Under the pieces are notes generated by a model. It was given only the letters and a program-made list of their open reading frames with translations. It searched no databases and was not told the origin of the DNA. A program made the position numbers and the translations under genes. 64,000 bases of DNA from Syntrophaceae bacterium UBA7520 (GTDB lineage: Bacteria; Desulfobacterota; Syntrophia; Syntrophales; Smithellaceae): assembly GCA_002478265.1 (NCBI GenBank), contig DLNC01000024.1, positions 42,082-106,081 of the forward strand, read 5' to 3'. Shown in pieces: positions 43,586 to 53,966 of the stretch (its first letter is position 1; each line of letters opens with the position of its first letter).

Positions 43586-43970
43586 GATATGTCTCCTTTT
43601 TTCTATAATAATTTTTTATCTGCTTTCTGGTGAACTTATCACAGGCGGCAAAAATCTTAAAATACATATTGTGTAAAAAAATAAAATTTTTTTAAAGCTA
43701 TGATATAAAGGAGGTAGTCCAGGCTCGCGAGTTGTAGAGAAAAATTTTCTTTAGAATCGGATATTTACTGACTGAGAGTCGTGTTTTTGCCGGACTAAAC
43801 TCCAAGCACTAAGGTTATAATATACCTTGACATATTGTAAATTATCTTTTAATGTGCCAGTTAACGTAAGGTGATTTTTACCCGCTGTAAGGAGCGGAAA
43901 ATTTTCACTGTTGAGTTCTGGTTTTTCGATACCAGTTATTCATGGAAATATTTGGAGTAGAAGGAAATTT
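43586..43970. other. Intergenic region upstream of the acyl-CoA ligase gene
   Basis: A 385-bp spacer with no supported gene. TTGACA at 43827-43832 with TAATGT 17 bp downstream is a possible but weak promoter. No tRNA or riboswitch signature was recognised. Confidence 0.45.
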
Positions 43971-45611
43971 ATGTCGGGTTTTGTCCATAAAACAATAGCG
44001 CAGGTAATCAGCGAAACAGCCGCCCGCTATCCGCTCGTGGACGCGCTGATTCATCCGGATTTCGGCGTGCATCTTAATTATCAGGAGTTTTATACTCAAT
44101 GCCGAAAAGTGGCCAAAGGGCTTATGGCGCTGGGCGTTAAAAGAGGCGATCACATATCCGTCTGGACAACCAATATTCCAGAATGGATTTACCTTCAGTT
44201 TGGACTGGGCATGGTCGGTGGTGTGCTGGTAACGGTGAACACAAATTATCAGTCGCATGAACTCGAATATATTCTTAAACAGTCCGATTCCAGCGCTTTG
44301 TTTGTTATGGAGGCCTACCGGGATGTCAATTTCTATGAAACCGTGCGCCGCGTTGTTCCTCAACTGGATACGGCGAAACCGGAAGAAGTCAATTGTGAAA
44401 ATCTCCCACTTTTGAAGAAAGTGGTCTATATCGGAAAAAGGGAAAACACTCCGGGCATGCTGCGCTTTGAGGAAATGCTGGCGCGTGGTGAGTCAATCTC
44501 CGATGCCCAACTTGATGAACGTATCAAGTCACTTGATGAAAACGATGTAATCAACATGCAGTACACGTCAGGAACCACCGGCTTTCCCAAAGGCGTGATG
44601 CTTACCCATCATAATATCGTTAATAACGGCCGCATGGTCGGAGACGTGATGGGCATGACCGAGAAGGATAAGCTGCTTATTCAGGTGCCGCTTTTTCACT
44701 GCTTCGGTTGCGTGATGAGCACGATGAATTGTGTCTATCATGGTTCGACCATGGTCGTGCTGGAATTTTTTGACCCCCTCAAGGCGCTTTCGGCCATTGC
44801 CGATCAGCGATGCACGGCGATAAACGGCGTGCCCACAATGTTTGTGGCCATTTTAAACCATCCTGACTTTGATCACTTCGATCTGACCTCCCTTCGGACC
44901 GGTATCATGGCCGGAGCGCCTTGTCCCATTGAAACCATGAATCAGGTTAGAGAAAAAATGCACTGCGAGGAAATAGTCATCGCCTTCGGACAGACGGAGT
45001 GCGCGCCAGTGATGACCATGACGCGCCGTGACGATCCGGTCGCATTGCGTGTCTCCACGGTGGGCCGCCTCCTGCCGGATATCGAAGGCAAGATTATCGA
45101 CCCCGAAACCGGCAAGGACTTGCCGCCGGGCGTGCAGGGAGAAATTGTCACCCGCAGCAGCTGCGTAATGAAAGGTTACTATAAAATGCCGCAGGCGACT
45201 GAAGAAGCCATTGATAAAGAAGGATGGCTGCATACCGGTGATTTGGGCGAAGTTGATAAAAACGGCTATTTCAAGGTGACTGGCAGGATTAAGGACATGA
45301 TTATCAGGGGCGGTGAAAATATTTATCCGCGGGAGATAGAAGAATTCCTGTATACGCATCCCAAGGTTGTCAACGTCCAGGTCATAGGAATTCCCGACGC
45401 CAAATACGGCGAACAGGTGCTGGCGGCTATTCAGCTGAAAAACGGGCACAAAGGCAGCCCCGAGGAGTTTGTTGAATTCTGTAAGGGTAAAATCGCCCGT
45501 CATAAAATTCCCAAATACTGGGAGTTTGTGGATAGCTATCCGATGACCGCCAGCGGCAAGATTCAGAAGTACAAGATGAAGGAAACATTTGCGGCAAAAT
45601 ACAAAAACTGA
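43971..45611 (+). CDS. AMP-forming acyl-CoA ligase, copy 1
   Basis: 546 residues from ATG 43971 (AGAAGGA upstream); the 20 residues before it in the open frame are not counted. It activates a carboxylic acid with ATP to acyl-AMP and then acyl-CoA. YTSGTTGFPKGVMLTHHN is the P-loop, FGQTECAP and LHTGDLGEVDKNGYF the adenylate and hinge motifs, and ASGKIQKYKM the C-terminal catalytic Lys. Medium- or long-chain fatty acids are likely. Confidence 0.92.
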   Translation: MSGFVHKTIAQVISETAARYPLVDALIHPDFGVHLNYQEFYTQCRKVAKGLMALGVKRGDHISVWTTNIPEWIYLQFGLGMVGGVLVTVNTNYQSHELEYILKQSDSSALFVMEAYRDVNFYETVRRVVPQLDTAKPEEVNCENLPLLKKVVYIGKRENTPGMLRFEEMLARGESISDAQLDERIKSLDENDVINMQYTSGTTGFPKGVMLTHHNIVNNGRMVGDVMGMTEKDKLLIQVPLFHCFGCVMSTMNCVYHGSTMVVLEFFDPLKALSAIADQRCTAINGVPTMFVAILNHPDFDHFDLTSLRTGIMAGAPCPIETMNQVREKMHCEEIVIAFGQTECAPVMTMTRRDDPVALRVSTVGRLLPDIEGKIIDPETGKDLPPGVQGEIVTRSSCVMKGYYKMPQATEEAIDKEGWLHTGDLGEVDKNGYFKVTGRIKDMIIRGGENIYPREIEEFLYTHPKVVNVQVIGIPDAKYGEQVLAAIQLKNGHKGSPEEFVEFCKGKIARHKIPKYWEFVDSYPMTASGKIQKYKMKETFAAKYKN

Positions 45612-45702
45612 TTTGTGACTGCCACGGTTTGGTTTTTGCCCTACCAGTATTATCAGAAATAAAATCTAATTATTTGATCATACGCTTAAGGATGGTTAAT
45701 AA

Positions 45703-47253
45703 ATGACCAATGTGTTTCACCGCGACACGATCGGTGATATCTCCCGCAGATCCGCCGCGAGATACCCTCATCAGACAGCGGTGATTTTCCGCGACAAAGA
45801 ACTGACATTCCACGAGCTGGATAAGGCGGCCTGCCGTTTTTCACATCTGATGCTTGGATACGGCGTGGCAAAAGGGGATCGGGTTGCCGTCCTGGCCTAT
45901 AACTCTCATTTTTATCCGATTACTCTTTTGGGTCTGGCCAAAATCGGCGCCGTGCAGGTTCCGGTCAATTACATGCTCAACGGCGAGGAAATCGCCTATG
46001 TTGTTTCGCACTCCGGAGCGAAAATATTTCTGGTGGAAGACGGACTATTGACACTGGTGAACGAAAAGAGAAGCCTCTTTCCGCTGGTGGAAAAATGGGG
46101 TGTGATTCTTCTGCATGACGATAATGTTCCCGCCGGGTTTTTTGATCTGGAAAAAGACATGAAAGCAATGCCCGATCATGAGCCGGAAATTGATGTCGAC
46201 GCCGAAGACATCGCTCAGATACCCTATACCAGCGGGACGGAATCAAAACCGAAAGGAGCGATGCTTTCCCACCGTTCCCTGATGTCCCAGTATTTCAGCT
46301 GCATTATCGAAGGCCAGTATGAAAAGCAAGACGTCAGTATTCATGCCCTGCCGCTGTTTCACTGTGCCCAGCTTCATTGTTTTTTAATACCCCTGATTTA
46401 TATGGGAGCGAAAAATATCATCCTGCACCGGGCCGATCCGGCGCACATATTAAGAAGCATCGAAACATACAAAGCCACCCACATGTTTGCCCCCCCTACC
46501 GTCTGGATCGGCCTGCTTCATCACCCCGATTTTGGAAAATACAACCTTACCAGTTTGAAAAAGTGCGCCTACGGGGCGAGCATTATGCCGGTGGAGGTGA
46601 TCCGGCAGATGGACAAAGCTTTCGCGGGCATCCGTCTCTGGAATTATTACGGCCAGACGGAAATGGGCCCGGTGGCAACCATTCTCAAGCCGGAAGACCA
46701 GCTAACCAGGGCCGGTTCCGCCGGCAAGCCGGTGATCAATGTCGAGACGCGCCTGATGGATGACGATGGCAATTTCGTGCCGGTGGGCGAGGTGGGCGAA
46801 ATAGTGCATCGCTCCGGGCAGGTGATGAGCGGCTACCTGAACGATCCGGAGAAAACGGAAGAGGTTTTTCAGTTTGGCTGGTTTCACAGCGGGGATCTGG
46901 GCGTTATGGATAACGATGGTTATTTATATGTTGTCGACAGGAAGAAAGATATGATAAAGACCGGCGGTGAGAACGTCGCCTCCCGGGAAGTAGAAGAAGT
47001 TCTCTACGCCCATCCGGCGGTGGCGGAAGCGGCGGTCATCGGCCTGCCCGACCCCAAATGGATTGAAGTGGTGTCGGCCGTTGTCGTGCCGAAAAGCGGA
47101 GCGGAAATCAAGGATAAGGAAATTATCGATTTTTGCAAAGAGCGGCTGGCCGCCTTTAAATGCCCGAAAAAGGTTTTTGTTGCCGATAAGCTTGATAAGA
47201 ATCCTTCCGGCAAGATTTTAAAAAGAGAATTGCGCCAGAAATACGCGGCGTAA
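45703..47253 (+). CDS. AMP-forming acyl-CoA ligase, copy 2
   Basis: 516 residues. YTSGTESKPKGAMLSHRS is a slightly unusual P-loop (Glu in place of the second Thr/Gly), then NYYGQTEMGP, FHSGDLGVMDNDGYL and PSGKILKREL. It follows the first ligase by 91 bp and precedes a MerR regulator by 20 bp, suggesting one fatty-acid activation unit. Confidence 0.9.
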   Translation: MTNVFHRDTIGDISRRSAARYPHQTAVIFRDKELTFHELDKAACRFSHLMLGYGVAKGDRVAVLAYNSHFYPITLLGLAKIGAVQVPVNYMLNGEEIAYVVSHSGAKIFLVEDGLLTLVNEKRSLFPLVEKWGVILLHDDNVPAGFFDLEKDMKAMPDHEPEIDVDAEDIAQIPYTSGTESKPKGAMLSHRSLMSQYFSCIIEGQYEKQDVSIHALPLFHCAQLHCFLIPLIYMGAKNIILHRADPAHILRSIETYKATHMFAPPTVWIGLLHHPDFGKYNLTSLKKCAYGASIMPVEVIRQMDKAFAGIRLWNYYGQTEMGPVATILKPEDQLTRAGSAGKPVINVETRLMDDDGNFVPVGEVGEIVHRSGQVMSGYLNDPEKTEEVFQFGWFHSGDLGVMDNDGYLYVVDRKKDMIKTGGENVASREVEEVLYAHPAVAEAAVIGLPDPKWIEVVSAVVVPKSGAEIKDKEIIDFCKERLAAFKCPKKVFVADKLDKNPSGKILKRELRQKYAA

Positions 47254-47273
47254 TCTGAAAAGAGCGCTTAACC

Positions 47274-47654
47274 ATGAACGAAGAATTTATTTCCATCGGT
47301 GAGCTGGCGAAAAAACTGGAAATGAGCCAGCGCACCATCAGGTATTACGAGGAAATCGGCCTGCTAAATTCCGTAAAGCGGTTGGAGGGAGGGCGCCGCG
47401 TGTATACCGATACCGATTTGCGCCGCCTAAAACTTATCAAGCGTCTCAAGATGCTGGGCCTAACGCTCTCGGATATGCAGGAGCTGGAAGCTATCTGGAC
47501 TATCGAAAAGTCTAATGAAAAGGTGCTCAACCGCCTCTTGGAGCTTTTGGGTCATCACCTGAAAATGCTGGAAGACCGCATCGCGGATTTGGATATCCTC
47601 CGCAACGAAATCATCGAATACCAGGAGCGCATCCGCTCGAAGATAAAAGCTTAA
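47274..47654 (+). CDS. MerR-family transcriptional regulator
   Basis: 126 residues. The N-terminal winged helix FISIGELAKKLEMSQRTIRYYEEIGLL is followed by the MerR coiled coil (EDRIADLDILRNEIIEYQERI). No metal-binding Cys are present, so an organic or fatty-acid-related effector is more likely than a metal. Probably regulates the acyl-CoA ligase genes. Confidence 0.9.
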   Translation: MNEEFISIGELAKKLEMSQRTIRYYEEIGLLNSVKRLEGGRRVYTDTDLRRLKLIKRLKMLGLTLSDMQELEAIWTIEKSNEKVLNRLLELLGHHLKMLEDRIADLDILRNEIIEYQERIRSKIKA

Positions 47655-47665
47655 CCGAGAAACTG

Positions 47666-48868
47666 CTATTTTCTCTGCTTTATTCTGGTGCCGTCGCTGA
47701 TGGCTTCGTCGGGATAGGCGACAACCTTTTCGCCTTCACTCAATCCGGAAATAATTTGCGCCGCCAGGCCGTTGCGCTGTCCCACTTCCACCGTGCGCCG
47801 TCTCGCTTTTCCTCTTTCCGCCACAAACACAGCCCACTGATTGCCCTGACGAAACAGAGCGCTTGTGGGCACCTGCAGTATATCCTTGCCTTCCCAGATG
47901 ATAAAATGCGTCTCCAGGCGGTAACCGTCACCGAGCGCCTGCCATTTGTCCTGCTCGGTGGTGATGTCGACGATTACCAGCACTCTTTGTTCTTCCACGC
48001 CCAGGCTCGATATTTTGGTAAAGCCCGCCGGCTCGACAACCCGCACAATGCCCTGAAGAGTTTCCTCCTGCCCCCAGCGTTTGAATAAAACAGGCGTTCC
48101 CTTTTTGATTTTGACCGCGTCGGAGGAGAGAACTTCCGCGCGGATTTCCAGATCTTTCTGATTGCCGATGTCCATAAGCGGCTCGCCGATGTTCACTGCT
48201 CCCTCGCTTTCCCGATAAAGGCGGAAAACAGAACCGCTCACCGGAGCGTTGACGTAAATGAGGCTTTGTTTGCCGATGTTTTTCGGCACGCTGAAATTCT
48301 GCAAGTTTGTTTTTGCCCTTTCCAGATCCGCGCGCGCCATATCCACGGCGGCTTTGGCGGAAAGTTTGTAGGCGCGAGCTTTTTTGGTTTCCGTTTCACT
48401 TTGCTCGAATTGATCCTTGGCAATATAGCCCTTGGAAAAAAGGTTGGTCATTCTTTCCAGTCTTTTTTCCGCGTATTCGGCCTCCGAAGTCGCCGCGCGT
48501 TCTTTTTCTATCGCGGCTTCCAGCGCGGCCTGTGCTGCGGAGACGCTTAGTTGCGCCTGCGCATGACTACGGGGATCAAGCGAGGGCGAGCGCAGGGGCT
48601 CCAAAATAACCAGATGCTGGCCCTTTTTAACGGCGTCGCCTACCTTGAGGTCGACGCGCCTCATATAACCGGCAGTCGGCGCGGATACCGTGAAACGCTG
48701 TTTCAGTCGCGTGCGTCCTTCCTCCTCGATGGTCACCTGGAAATCTCCCCGCTGCGCGATGACCAGATCAACTTCCTGTCTTTTCGGAAGAAATCCATAG
48801 GCAATCAGTGCGATGACCAGCAGGCTGAATCCCGCGATTAATAATTTTCTGCGCGTTAGATTGTTCAT
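47666..48868 (-). CDS. HlyD/RND-type periplasmic adaptor protein
   Basis: 400 residues. N-terminal membrane anchor (KLLIAGFSLLVIALIAYGFL), biotinyl-lipoyl halves (FTVSAPTAGYMRRVDLKVGDAVKKGQHLVILEP and YVNAPVSGSVFRLY), a long alpha hairpin between them and a C-terminal beta barrel. It links the ABC permease encoded next to an outer-membrane channel. Last gene of the minus-strand efflux operon. Confidence 0.9.
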   Translation of the reverse strand: MNNLTRRKLLIAGFSLLVIALIAYGFLPKRQEVDLVIAQRGDFQVTIEEEGRTRLKQRFTVSAPTAGYMRRVDLKVGDAVKKGQHLVILEPLRSPSLDPRSHAQAQLSVSAAQAALEAAIEKERAATSEAEYAEKRLERMTNLFSKGYIAKDQFEQSETETKKARAYKLSAKAAVDMARADLERAKTNLQNFSVPKNIGKQSLIYVNAPVSGSVFRLYRESEGAVNIGEPLMDIGNQKDLEIRAEVLSSDAVKIKKGTPVLFKRWGQEETLQGIVRVVEPAGFTKISSLGVEEQRVLVIVDITTEQDKWQALGDGYRLETHFIIWEGKDILQVPTSALFRQGNQWAVFVAERGKARRRTVEVGQRNGLAAQIISGLSEGEKVVAYPDEAISDGTRIKQRK

Positions 48869-48873
48869 ATTTT

Positions 48874-51237
48874 TTACTCCCTAGTTTTTAATACTTCAAC
48901 AAGGTCCAGATGGTCAAGTTTATGCCGCACAATCAATCCGGAAACGGACGCGGAAACCAAAACGACCAGCGCGGCCATGGAAAATGTGCCAGAAGATATG
49001 ACTAAAGGCACGCGGAAAAGATCCGAGGCCAGCGCGTAGGCCAGATAGGCGCAAAGCCAATATCCCAGGGCAAAACCCACGGGAATAGCGATAAATGTGA
49101 TAAGCGCCAGTTCACCCAGCAGAATATAGGAAATTTCGCCGCGGGTGTAGCCCAGCACCCGCAGACTGGACAGTTCCCTGCTCCTTTCGGAAAAAGCGAT
49201 GCGGGCGTTGTTGTAAACAACGCCGAAGGAAATAAAACAGGCCATCAGCGTGGCAATAAAGGTAAAAAAAAGCATGCCCTTGGCCTGAATTTCGTAAAAA
49301 TTCGTTATTTCGTGTTTTCTCACTACGGTTCCGGAAACACGCGGCGTCTTGATAAACTCCCGAAAAAGTTTTTCCTGCTTATTGAGGTCGGTAGAAAGAT
49401 AAGCGCCGGAGATGGCGTCTCCCGTGTTCATCAGCCTGTTGAGCGAGGATAAATCCATATAACCGGTGACACCCAGGTATTGTTTTACTAAAGCGACAAC
49501 CGTTACTTCGCGGGTGGCGCGAGAACCCTCCAGAACTTCCACGGTGATTTTGTCGCCGGGACGCACTTTAAGAATTTTTGCCAGATGGTCCGTCAGCATC
49601 AGCCCGGAGGAGGGCAGGGCTACCTTGTTAAGGTTTGTATCCAATAGCTGCTGCAGGCGGCTGTCCGGCTCCATGCCTTTAATTACTGTCTTGTATGAGC
49701 GATGGCCGTTGATAAATTTTACCGGCACGATGCGGTATGGTTCAACATACCGCACGCCGTCGATCTGTTTAAGTTCATAAGCGGCGCGCCGCGAAGTCAG
49801 GTCGAAAAATGCGACGCTCATGTCTTCTTTCTGCGAGAGGACAAACTGGACATTAATCATATAATCGACCGCGTCTTTGAAAAAACCGCTGGCGATCATC
49901 GTGCCGCAGGCCAGGGCAATGCCGATGACGGAAAGAAGGGTGCGGATCGGCTTGCGCTCGATGTTGCGTATAATAATTTTGGAAGGCTGGGTAATTTTAC
50001 GGCCCAAGCCCATCTTTTCCATGAGCGACACTTTATATTGCGCCGGCGGCTCGGGGCGCATGGCTTCGGCCGGCGGTTGTTTGGCGGCGCGCCACAGCGT
50101 ATGCAACGTGCCGGCAAGCGCCGAAATAATGCTCACAAAAACCGCGGCCACTATTACCCATGGTTTTAGTATGTAAACGAGGAATGGAAATCTATAAACC
50201 GCCATGTAAATGTCGCCGAGAAGGTGGCCGAACCAGATGCCGCAGGCAATCCCGCTTATCAGACCCGCGGCGATAATCAGCAGCACCAGCTTGGCGTAAT
50301 GCACGCCAATATCATAATTATTGTAGCCGAACGCCTTGAGAGCGGCGATTTGCTCGCGCTGTGTGTTGATGGTTCTGCTCATGACGACATTGAGCAGAAA
50401 CGCCGAAACAAAAATAAAAATAGAGGGAAATATCTTGGAGCTTGTTTTGAGCTGCTTGAATTCCTCACTTAACAGTCGATGCGATATCTGGTCATTGCGG
50501 CCGTAAGCCCCGAAGCCGCCGTATTTGCCCACGACATTGTCAATGGCGCGCAAAACATCGCTCAGTCTGGCCTGGGGTTGCAGCGTGAGAACGACGCTGT
50601 TGAACGCGCCGTCCATATCATAGGCTTCGCTGAGCGCCTTACGGTTCATCCACAAAATGCCATAGCGCTTGAAATCCGGGCTCATGGCCTCCGGTTTCAT
50701 CAGCAGGATAAATTCCGGTGAAAGAGCCACGCCGCAGATCGTCATTTTTTTCCATTTCCCGCTGATGATTGCCGCTATCTGGTCGCCGATTTTCAGATTG
50801 TGCGCTTCGGCGAAATTTTCGCTGATGATCACTTCGTTGTCTTTATTCGGATCAGGAAAAGAGCCACGGCGGATGTAAAGACCGTTGAGCAGGGGAGTGC
50901 CACTGTCCGGAATCGATATTATCCGGGCGTTGACGGGCTCATTAAACCCGCTGATGTCCAGTTTTACCTGAGCCACGATTCTTGTCTCCGCCTGCCGGAC
51001 GCCTTCAACTTCTTTTATTTTTTCGATCAGGCTTTCCGGCGCGCGCCGCAGATGAACAAAAGCTTCGGCAAAATTATAATCGCGATAGAATTTGTTTCTG
51101 GTGTAATCCAAAGAGTCCATGGTGGTAATGAACATAATGAACGTGGCCACGCCGCTCATGATGACCAGAGTAATGGCGAAAACCTGTCCTTTCATCTGCC
51201 AGAGATCACGCCAGAGTTTTCTATCCAGTGTCTTCAT
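48874..51237 (-). CDS. ABC transporter permease with two FtsX domains
   Basis: 787 residues. A cytoplasmic start (LDRKLWRDLWQMKGQVFAITLVIMSG), large periplasmic domain, an FtsX core (FIFVSAFLLNVVMSRTINTQREQIAALKAFGYN), a second periplasmic domain and a second FtsX core (ARIAFSERSRELSSLRVLGYTRGEISYI). This is the full-size LolC/MacB-like permease family. It works with the ATPase and HlyD protein of the operon, exporting a lipid or drug. Confidence 0.9.
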   Translation of the reverse strand: MKTLDRKLWRDLWQMKGQVFAITLVIMSGVATFIMFITTMDSLDYTRNKFYRDYNFAEAFVHLRRAPESLIEKIKEVEGVRQAETRIVAQVKLDISGFNEPVNARIISIPDSGTPLLNGLYIRRGSFPDPNKDNEVIISENFAEAHNLKIGDQIAAIISGKWKKMTICGVALSPEFILLMKPEAMSPDFKRYGILWMNRKALSEAYDMDGAFNSVVLTLQPQARLSDVLRAIDNVVGKYGGFGAYGRNDQISHRLLSEEFKQLKTSSKIFPSIFIFVSAFLLNVVMSRTINTQREQIAALKAFGYNNYDIGVHYAKLVLLIIAAGLISGIACGIWFGHLLGDIYMAVYRFPFLVYILKPWVIVAAVFVSIISALAGTLHTLWRAAKQPPAEAMRPEPPAQYKVSLMEKMGLGRKITQPSKIIIRNIERKPIRTLLSVIGIALACGTMIASGFFKDAVDYMINVQFVLSQKEDMSVAFFDLTSRRAAYELKQIDGVRYVEPYRIVPVKFINGHRSYKTVIKGMEPDSRLQQLLDTNLNKVALPSSGLMLTDHLAKILKVRPGDKITVEVLEGSRATREVTVVALVKQYLGVTGYMDLSSLNRLMNTGDAISGAYLSTDLNKQEKLFREFIKTPRVSGTVVRKHEITNFYEIQAKGMLFFTFIATLMACFISFGVVYNNARIAFSERSRELSSLRVLGYTRGEISYILLGELALITFIAIPVGFALGYWLCAYLAYALASDLFRVPLVISSGTFSMAALVVLVSASVSGLIVRHKLDHLDLVEVLKTRE

Positions 51238-51241
51238 CGTT

Positions 51242-51979
51242 TTACCAGTGCAGCTCGCTCGGAGATTTCTTCGTCTTGTTTATGTTTACTTCGGAGATGA
51301 CGCCGTTGCTTAAGTGAATGACGCGGTCGGCCATGCCGGCGATATCCACGTTGTGTGTGATGATGGCCGTGGCTGTGCCCAGTTCACGGTTTATTCTTTC
51401 GAGAGCTTCCAAAACGACGACGCCTGTTTCGGAATCCAGCGCGCCGGTCGGCTCATCACACAAAAGGACTTGAGGATTTTTGGAGATGGCGCGGGCTATG
51501 GCCACGCGCTGCTGCTCTCCGCCGGAGAGCTGTGCGGGGAAATGATCCATTCTATCCGTCAACCCCACAAGACTAAGAGCGTCTTCCGGAGGCATCGGAT
51601 CTTTCGCGATTTCCGTAACCACGGCGACATTTTCTCTGGCGGTGAGACTGGAAATGAGATTGTAAAACTGAAAGACAAAGCCAACGTGAAAGCGACGGTA
51701 ATCAGTCAGTTCCTGCTCGGTCGCTTTGGTTAAGTCTTTATCGCGGTAGGCGACGTATCCGCTGGTGGCCGTATCCAGGCCGCCCAGGATGTTAAGCAGC
51801 GTGGATTTGCCGCTGCCGGAAGGACCCAAAAGCACGACCATCTCACTTTCGTATAATTCCATGTTCGCGCCGCGCAGGGCGTGCACTTGCACCTCGCCCA
51901 TCCGATAAGTTTTGGTCAGATCCCGAACATGAAAAACAATCTGCGCGGTTTTTTCCGCGGGTAGCTTTTTTCTAGTCAT
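51242..51979 (-). CDS. ABC transporter ATP-binding protein (LolD/MacB type)
   Basis: 245 residues. Walker A GPSGSGKST, Q-loop FQFYNLI, signature LSGGEQQR, Walker B VLLCDEPTG and switch His (ITHN) are all present. It overlaps the TetR gene by 8 bp and precedes the permease by 4 bp. Confidence 0.93.
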   Translation of the reverse strand: MTRKKLPAEKTAQIVFHVRDLTKTYRMGEVQVHALRGANMELYESEMVVLLGPSGSGKSTLLNILGGLDTATSGYVAYRDKDLTKATEQELTDYRRFHVGFVFQFYNLISSLTARENVAVVTEIAKDPMPPEDALSLVGLTDRMDHFPAQLSGGEQQRVAIARAISKNPQVLLCDEPTGALDSETGVVVLEALERINRELGTATAIITHNVDIAGMADRVIHLSNGVISEVNINKTKKSPSELHW

Positions 51980-52586
51980 TTTTCGGCGCGCTCTGTCTCA
52001 GCATGAATTTTATAAATTCTTTGGTTACGCGTTTGATGTCGAAGTTTTCCTTGTCAATCATATAGTGGGCAAACACTCCGTCAAAAGATGACGCCAGATA
52101 TCCGGCCAGTGCTTCGACATCAATATCCTGCGGCCAGAAGCCCTGTTTTTTTCCTTCATTGATAAGCCCGGCTACAAGATTCTTCATGTCGTTTTGCAGG
52201 CGTTTGAGTATGTGGACGAAATCGCCGGTGGGCTCGCCCCGCACGGTAATGAGCCACAATTCGGAATAAATTATAAAAAGATGCTCCATCTCTTCCGTAA
52301 TACGCAGGGCTTCTTCAATCAACGCGACAAGCTTATCCATCGGTTCGTTGATTTTGAGCAGCGCCGCGCCCAGCGCTCTTTCTGTTTCCCTAAACATCTG
52401 TTCCGATACCGCCCAGAGAATCTCTTCTTTTGTTTTGAAGTAATGGTAGATGGTCCCTTTACCGAGCCTGGCCGCGTCCGCGATGTCCTGAATGGTCGTT
52501 GCCCGGAAACCTCTTTTAGCCAATACCTCAATGGCTTTTTGCGCTATTTCTGAGCGTTTCTTTTCACGGTCGACGATTTTCGGCAT
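51972..52586 (-). CDS. TetR-family repressor of the ABC efflux operon
   Basis: 204 residues. The HTH is GFRATTIQDIADAARLGKGTIYHYFKTKEE; the C-terminal TetR_C helices follow. First in the operon and overlapping the ATPase gene, so autoregulation and efflux control are likely. A candidate operator lies 17 bp upstream. Confidence 0.92.
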   Translation of the reverse strand: MPKIVDREKKRSEIAQKAIEVLAKRGFRATTIQDIADAARLGKGTIYHYFKTKEEILWAVSEQMFRETERALGAALLKINEPMDKLVALIEEALRITEEMEHLFIIYSELWLITVRGEPTGDFVHILKRLQNDMKNLVAGLINEGKKQGFWPQDIDVEALAGYLASSFDGVFAHYMIDKENFDIKRVTKEFIKFMLRQSAPKND

Positions 52587-52602
52587 AACATTTCTCCTGT
52601 AA

Positions 52603-52618
52603 TCGACTAATCGGTCGA
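52603..52618. promoter_or_regulatory. Candidate TetR operator
   Basis: TCGAC-TAATCG-GTCGA, an inverted repeat just upstream of the TetR gene start, similar to typical AcrR/TetR sites. Confidence 0.55.
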
Positions 52619-52801
52619 AATAATTGCATCATAACAGATTTATTTTGTCAAATTATCATTATTATTGATATTTCTTAGCACACATTATTGACTAGTGAGT
52701 CTATATTACTAAACGTTTTAAAATTGAAGAGCTTTTGCGTATTTTGCCAAATGACAATGTCCCAAGCGCCATGTTATAACTTTGGCTACGGAGACAAAAA
52801 T

Positions 52802-53080
52802 ATGTCGGAAGATAAGATATCGTGGGTGGTTTATCTTTTAAAGTGTGCTGATCAGAGCATTTATACGGGTATAACGAAGGATATAAAAAAACGACTGGCC
52901 GCGCATAACCGGGGGTGTGCTTCCCGCTATACCCGCGGCAGATTGCCGGTGACGTTGTTAGCGGTAAGCAGGCGGATGAACCGTGCCATGGCGCTGCGCC
53001 GCGAAGCGCAGATTAAAAAAGTGCGCAAAGGGAAAAAACTGGAGGCGTTGCGAAAAGGTAACAAGCGCAGCGAATCTTAA
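52802..53080 (+). CDS. GIY-YIG nuclease superfamily protein (YhbQ-like)
   Basis: 92 residues from ATG 52802 with CGGAG upstream. WVVYLLKCADQSIYTGITKD is the GIY-YIG motif (here VYL ... YTG), followed by the catalytic Arg (KRLAAHNRG) and SRYTRGRLPV. A small single-domain nuclease with a role in DNA maintenance, unproven. Confidence 0.88.
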   Translation: MSEDKISWVVYLLKCADQSIYTGITKDIKKRLAAHNRGCASRYTRGRLPVTLLAVSRRMNRAMALRREAQIKKVRKGKKLEALRKGNKRSES

Positions 53081-53087
53081 TTGAATT

Positions 53088-53963
53088 TCAGCTTATTTGT
53101 CTGATAAAATCTTTTATTATTTGCGCCGTTTCTTCCGGTTTTTGCATGGGAATCAAGTGCCCCGCCTCCGGAACTAATTTGTAAGAACTTCGCGGAAATA
53201 ATGAAACCGCCTTTTGCAGGTCGATGAAACTGCGATTTTCGCTCTTTTCTCCTTCCACAACCAAAACCGGGCATTTTATTTTTTCCAGAAGCGGCCAGGG
53301 ATTTCTGTTCCATCCACCCATGAACATGGCCGCTTCGTTTTCCGGAGCGCAGGATAATTTCAAGTCGCCCGCCGGCTGTTTTTCCATGCCGTATAGGATA
53401 TAAAGTCGCAGGACATCCTCATCCCAGTCGGTAAAGAGCGTTTTTGATTTCAGGTAAGACCAGGCGTCTTCCTCGTTTTTCCAGTGGTTGGTTCTTTTGA
53501 TGGATTTGGAGGCCAGCGGATGATCCTTCAAGGAAGGTTTTATGGAATAAAATTCTTCCGGCAGAAAAATCGGTTCAATAAGGATGAGTCCGGCAGGTTC
53601 AACGCCGTAGGCGGCAGCGGCGATGGTCAAAACCGTGCCGCCCATGGAATGGCCGACCAGCAGGGGCTTATTAATATTCTGCCTGTCGCAGAAGGCGGCT
53701 AAATCTTTGGCGATGATATCCCAACTCAAGCCGCCCTTTTCCGGATCGCATTCGCGGTAATTACAGATATAGGGAACCCAGATGCGCCCCTGCGGCAAAA
53801 ATTTCTTTACCACCGGATGCCACAGCCAGGGCAGAAATCCGGTGGCGTGCGCCAGTAGTAAGGCGGGGCCGTCACCTTCATAATAAAGGTAAGGAAGTTC
53901 GGCTCCGCCCACGTCCTGCTTTTTTAATTCAGGAATGCCTTCTTTAATGGAATCCCCCGCCAT
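53088..53963 (-). CDS. Alpha/beta hydrolase
   Basis: 291 residues. Nucleophile Ser106 in GHSMGG, oxyanion region AHATGFLPWLW, and the catalytic His near the end (EAGHLIPMQKPE). The acid residue is probably in the VVEGEKSE turn. Substrate unknown. It follows the second arginine decarboxylase by 3 bp and ends the minus-strand operon. Confidence 0.85.
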   Translation of the reverse strand: MAGDSIKEGIPELKKQDVGGAELPYLYYEGDGPALLLAHATGFLPWLWHPVVKKFLPQGRIWVPYICNYRECDPEKGGLSWDIIAKDLAAFCDRQNINKPLLVGHSMGGTVLTIAAAAYGVEPAGLILIEPIFLPEEFYSIKPSLKDHPLASKSIKRTNHWKNEEDAWSYLKSKTLFTDWDEDVLRLYILYGMEKQPAGDLKLSCAPENEAAMFMGGWNRNPWPLLEKIKCPVLVVEGEKSENRSFIDLQKAVSLFPRSSYKLVPEAGHLIPMQKPEETAQIIKDFIRQIS

Positions 53964-53966
53964 AAA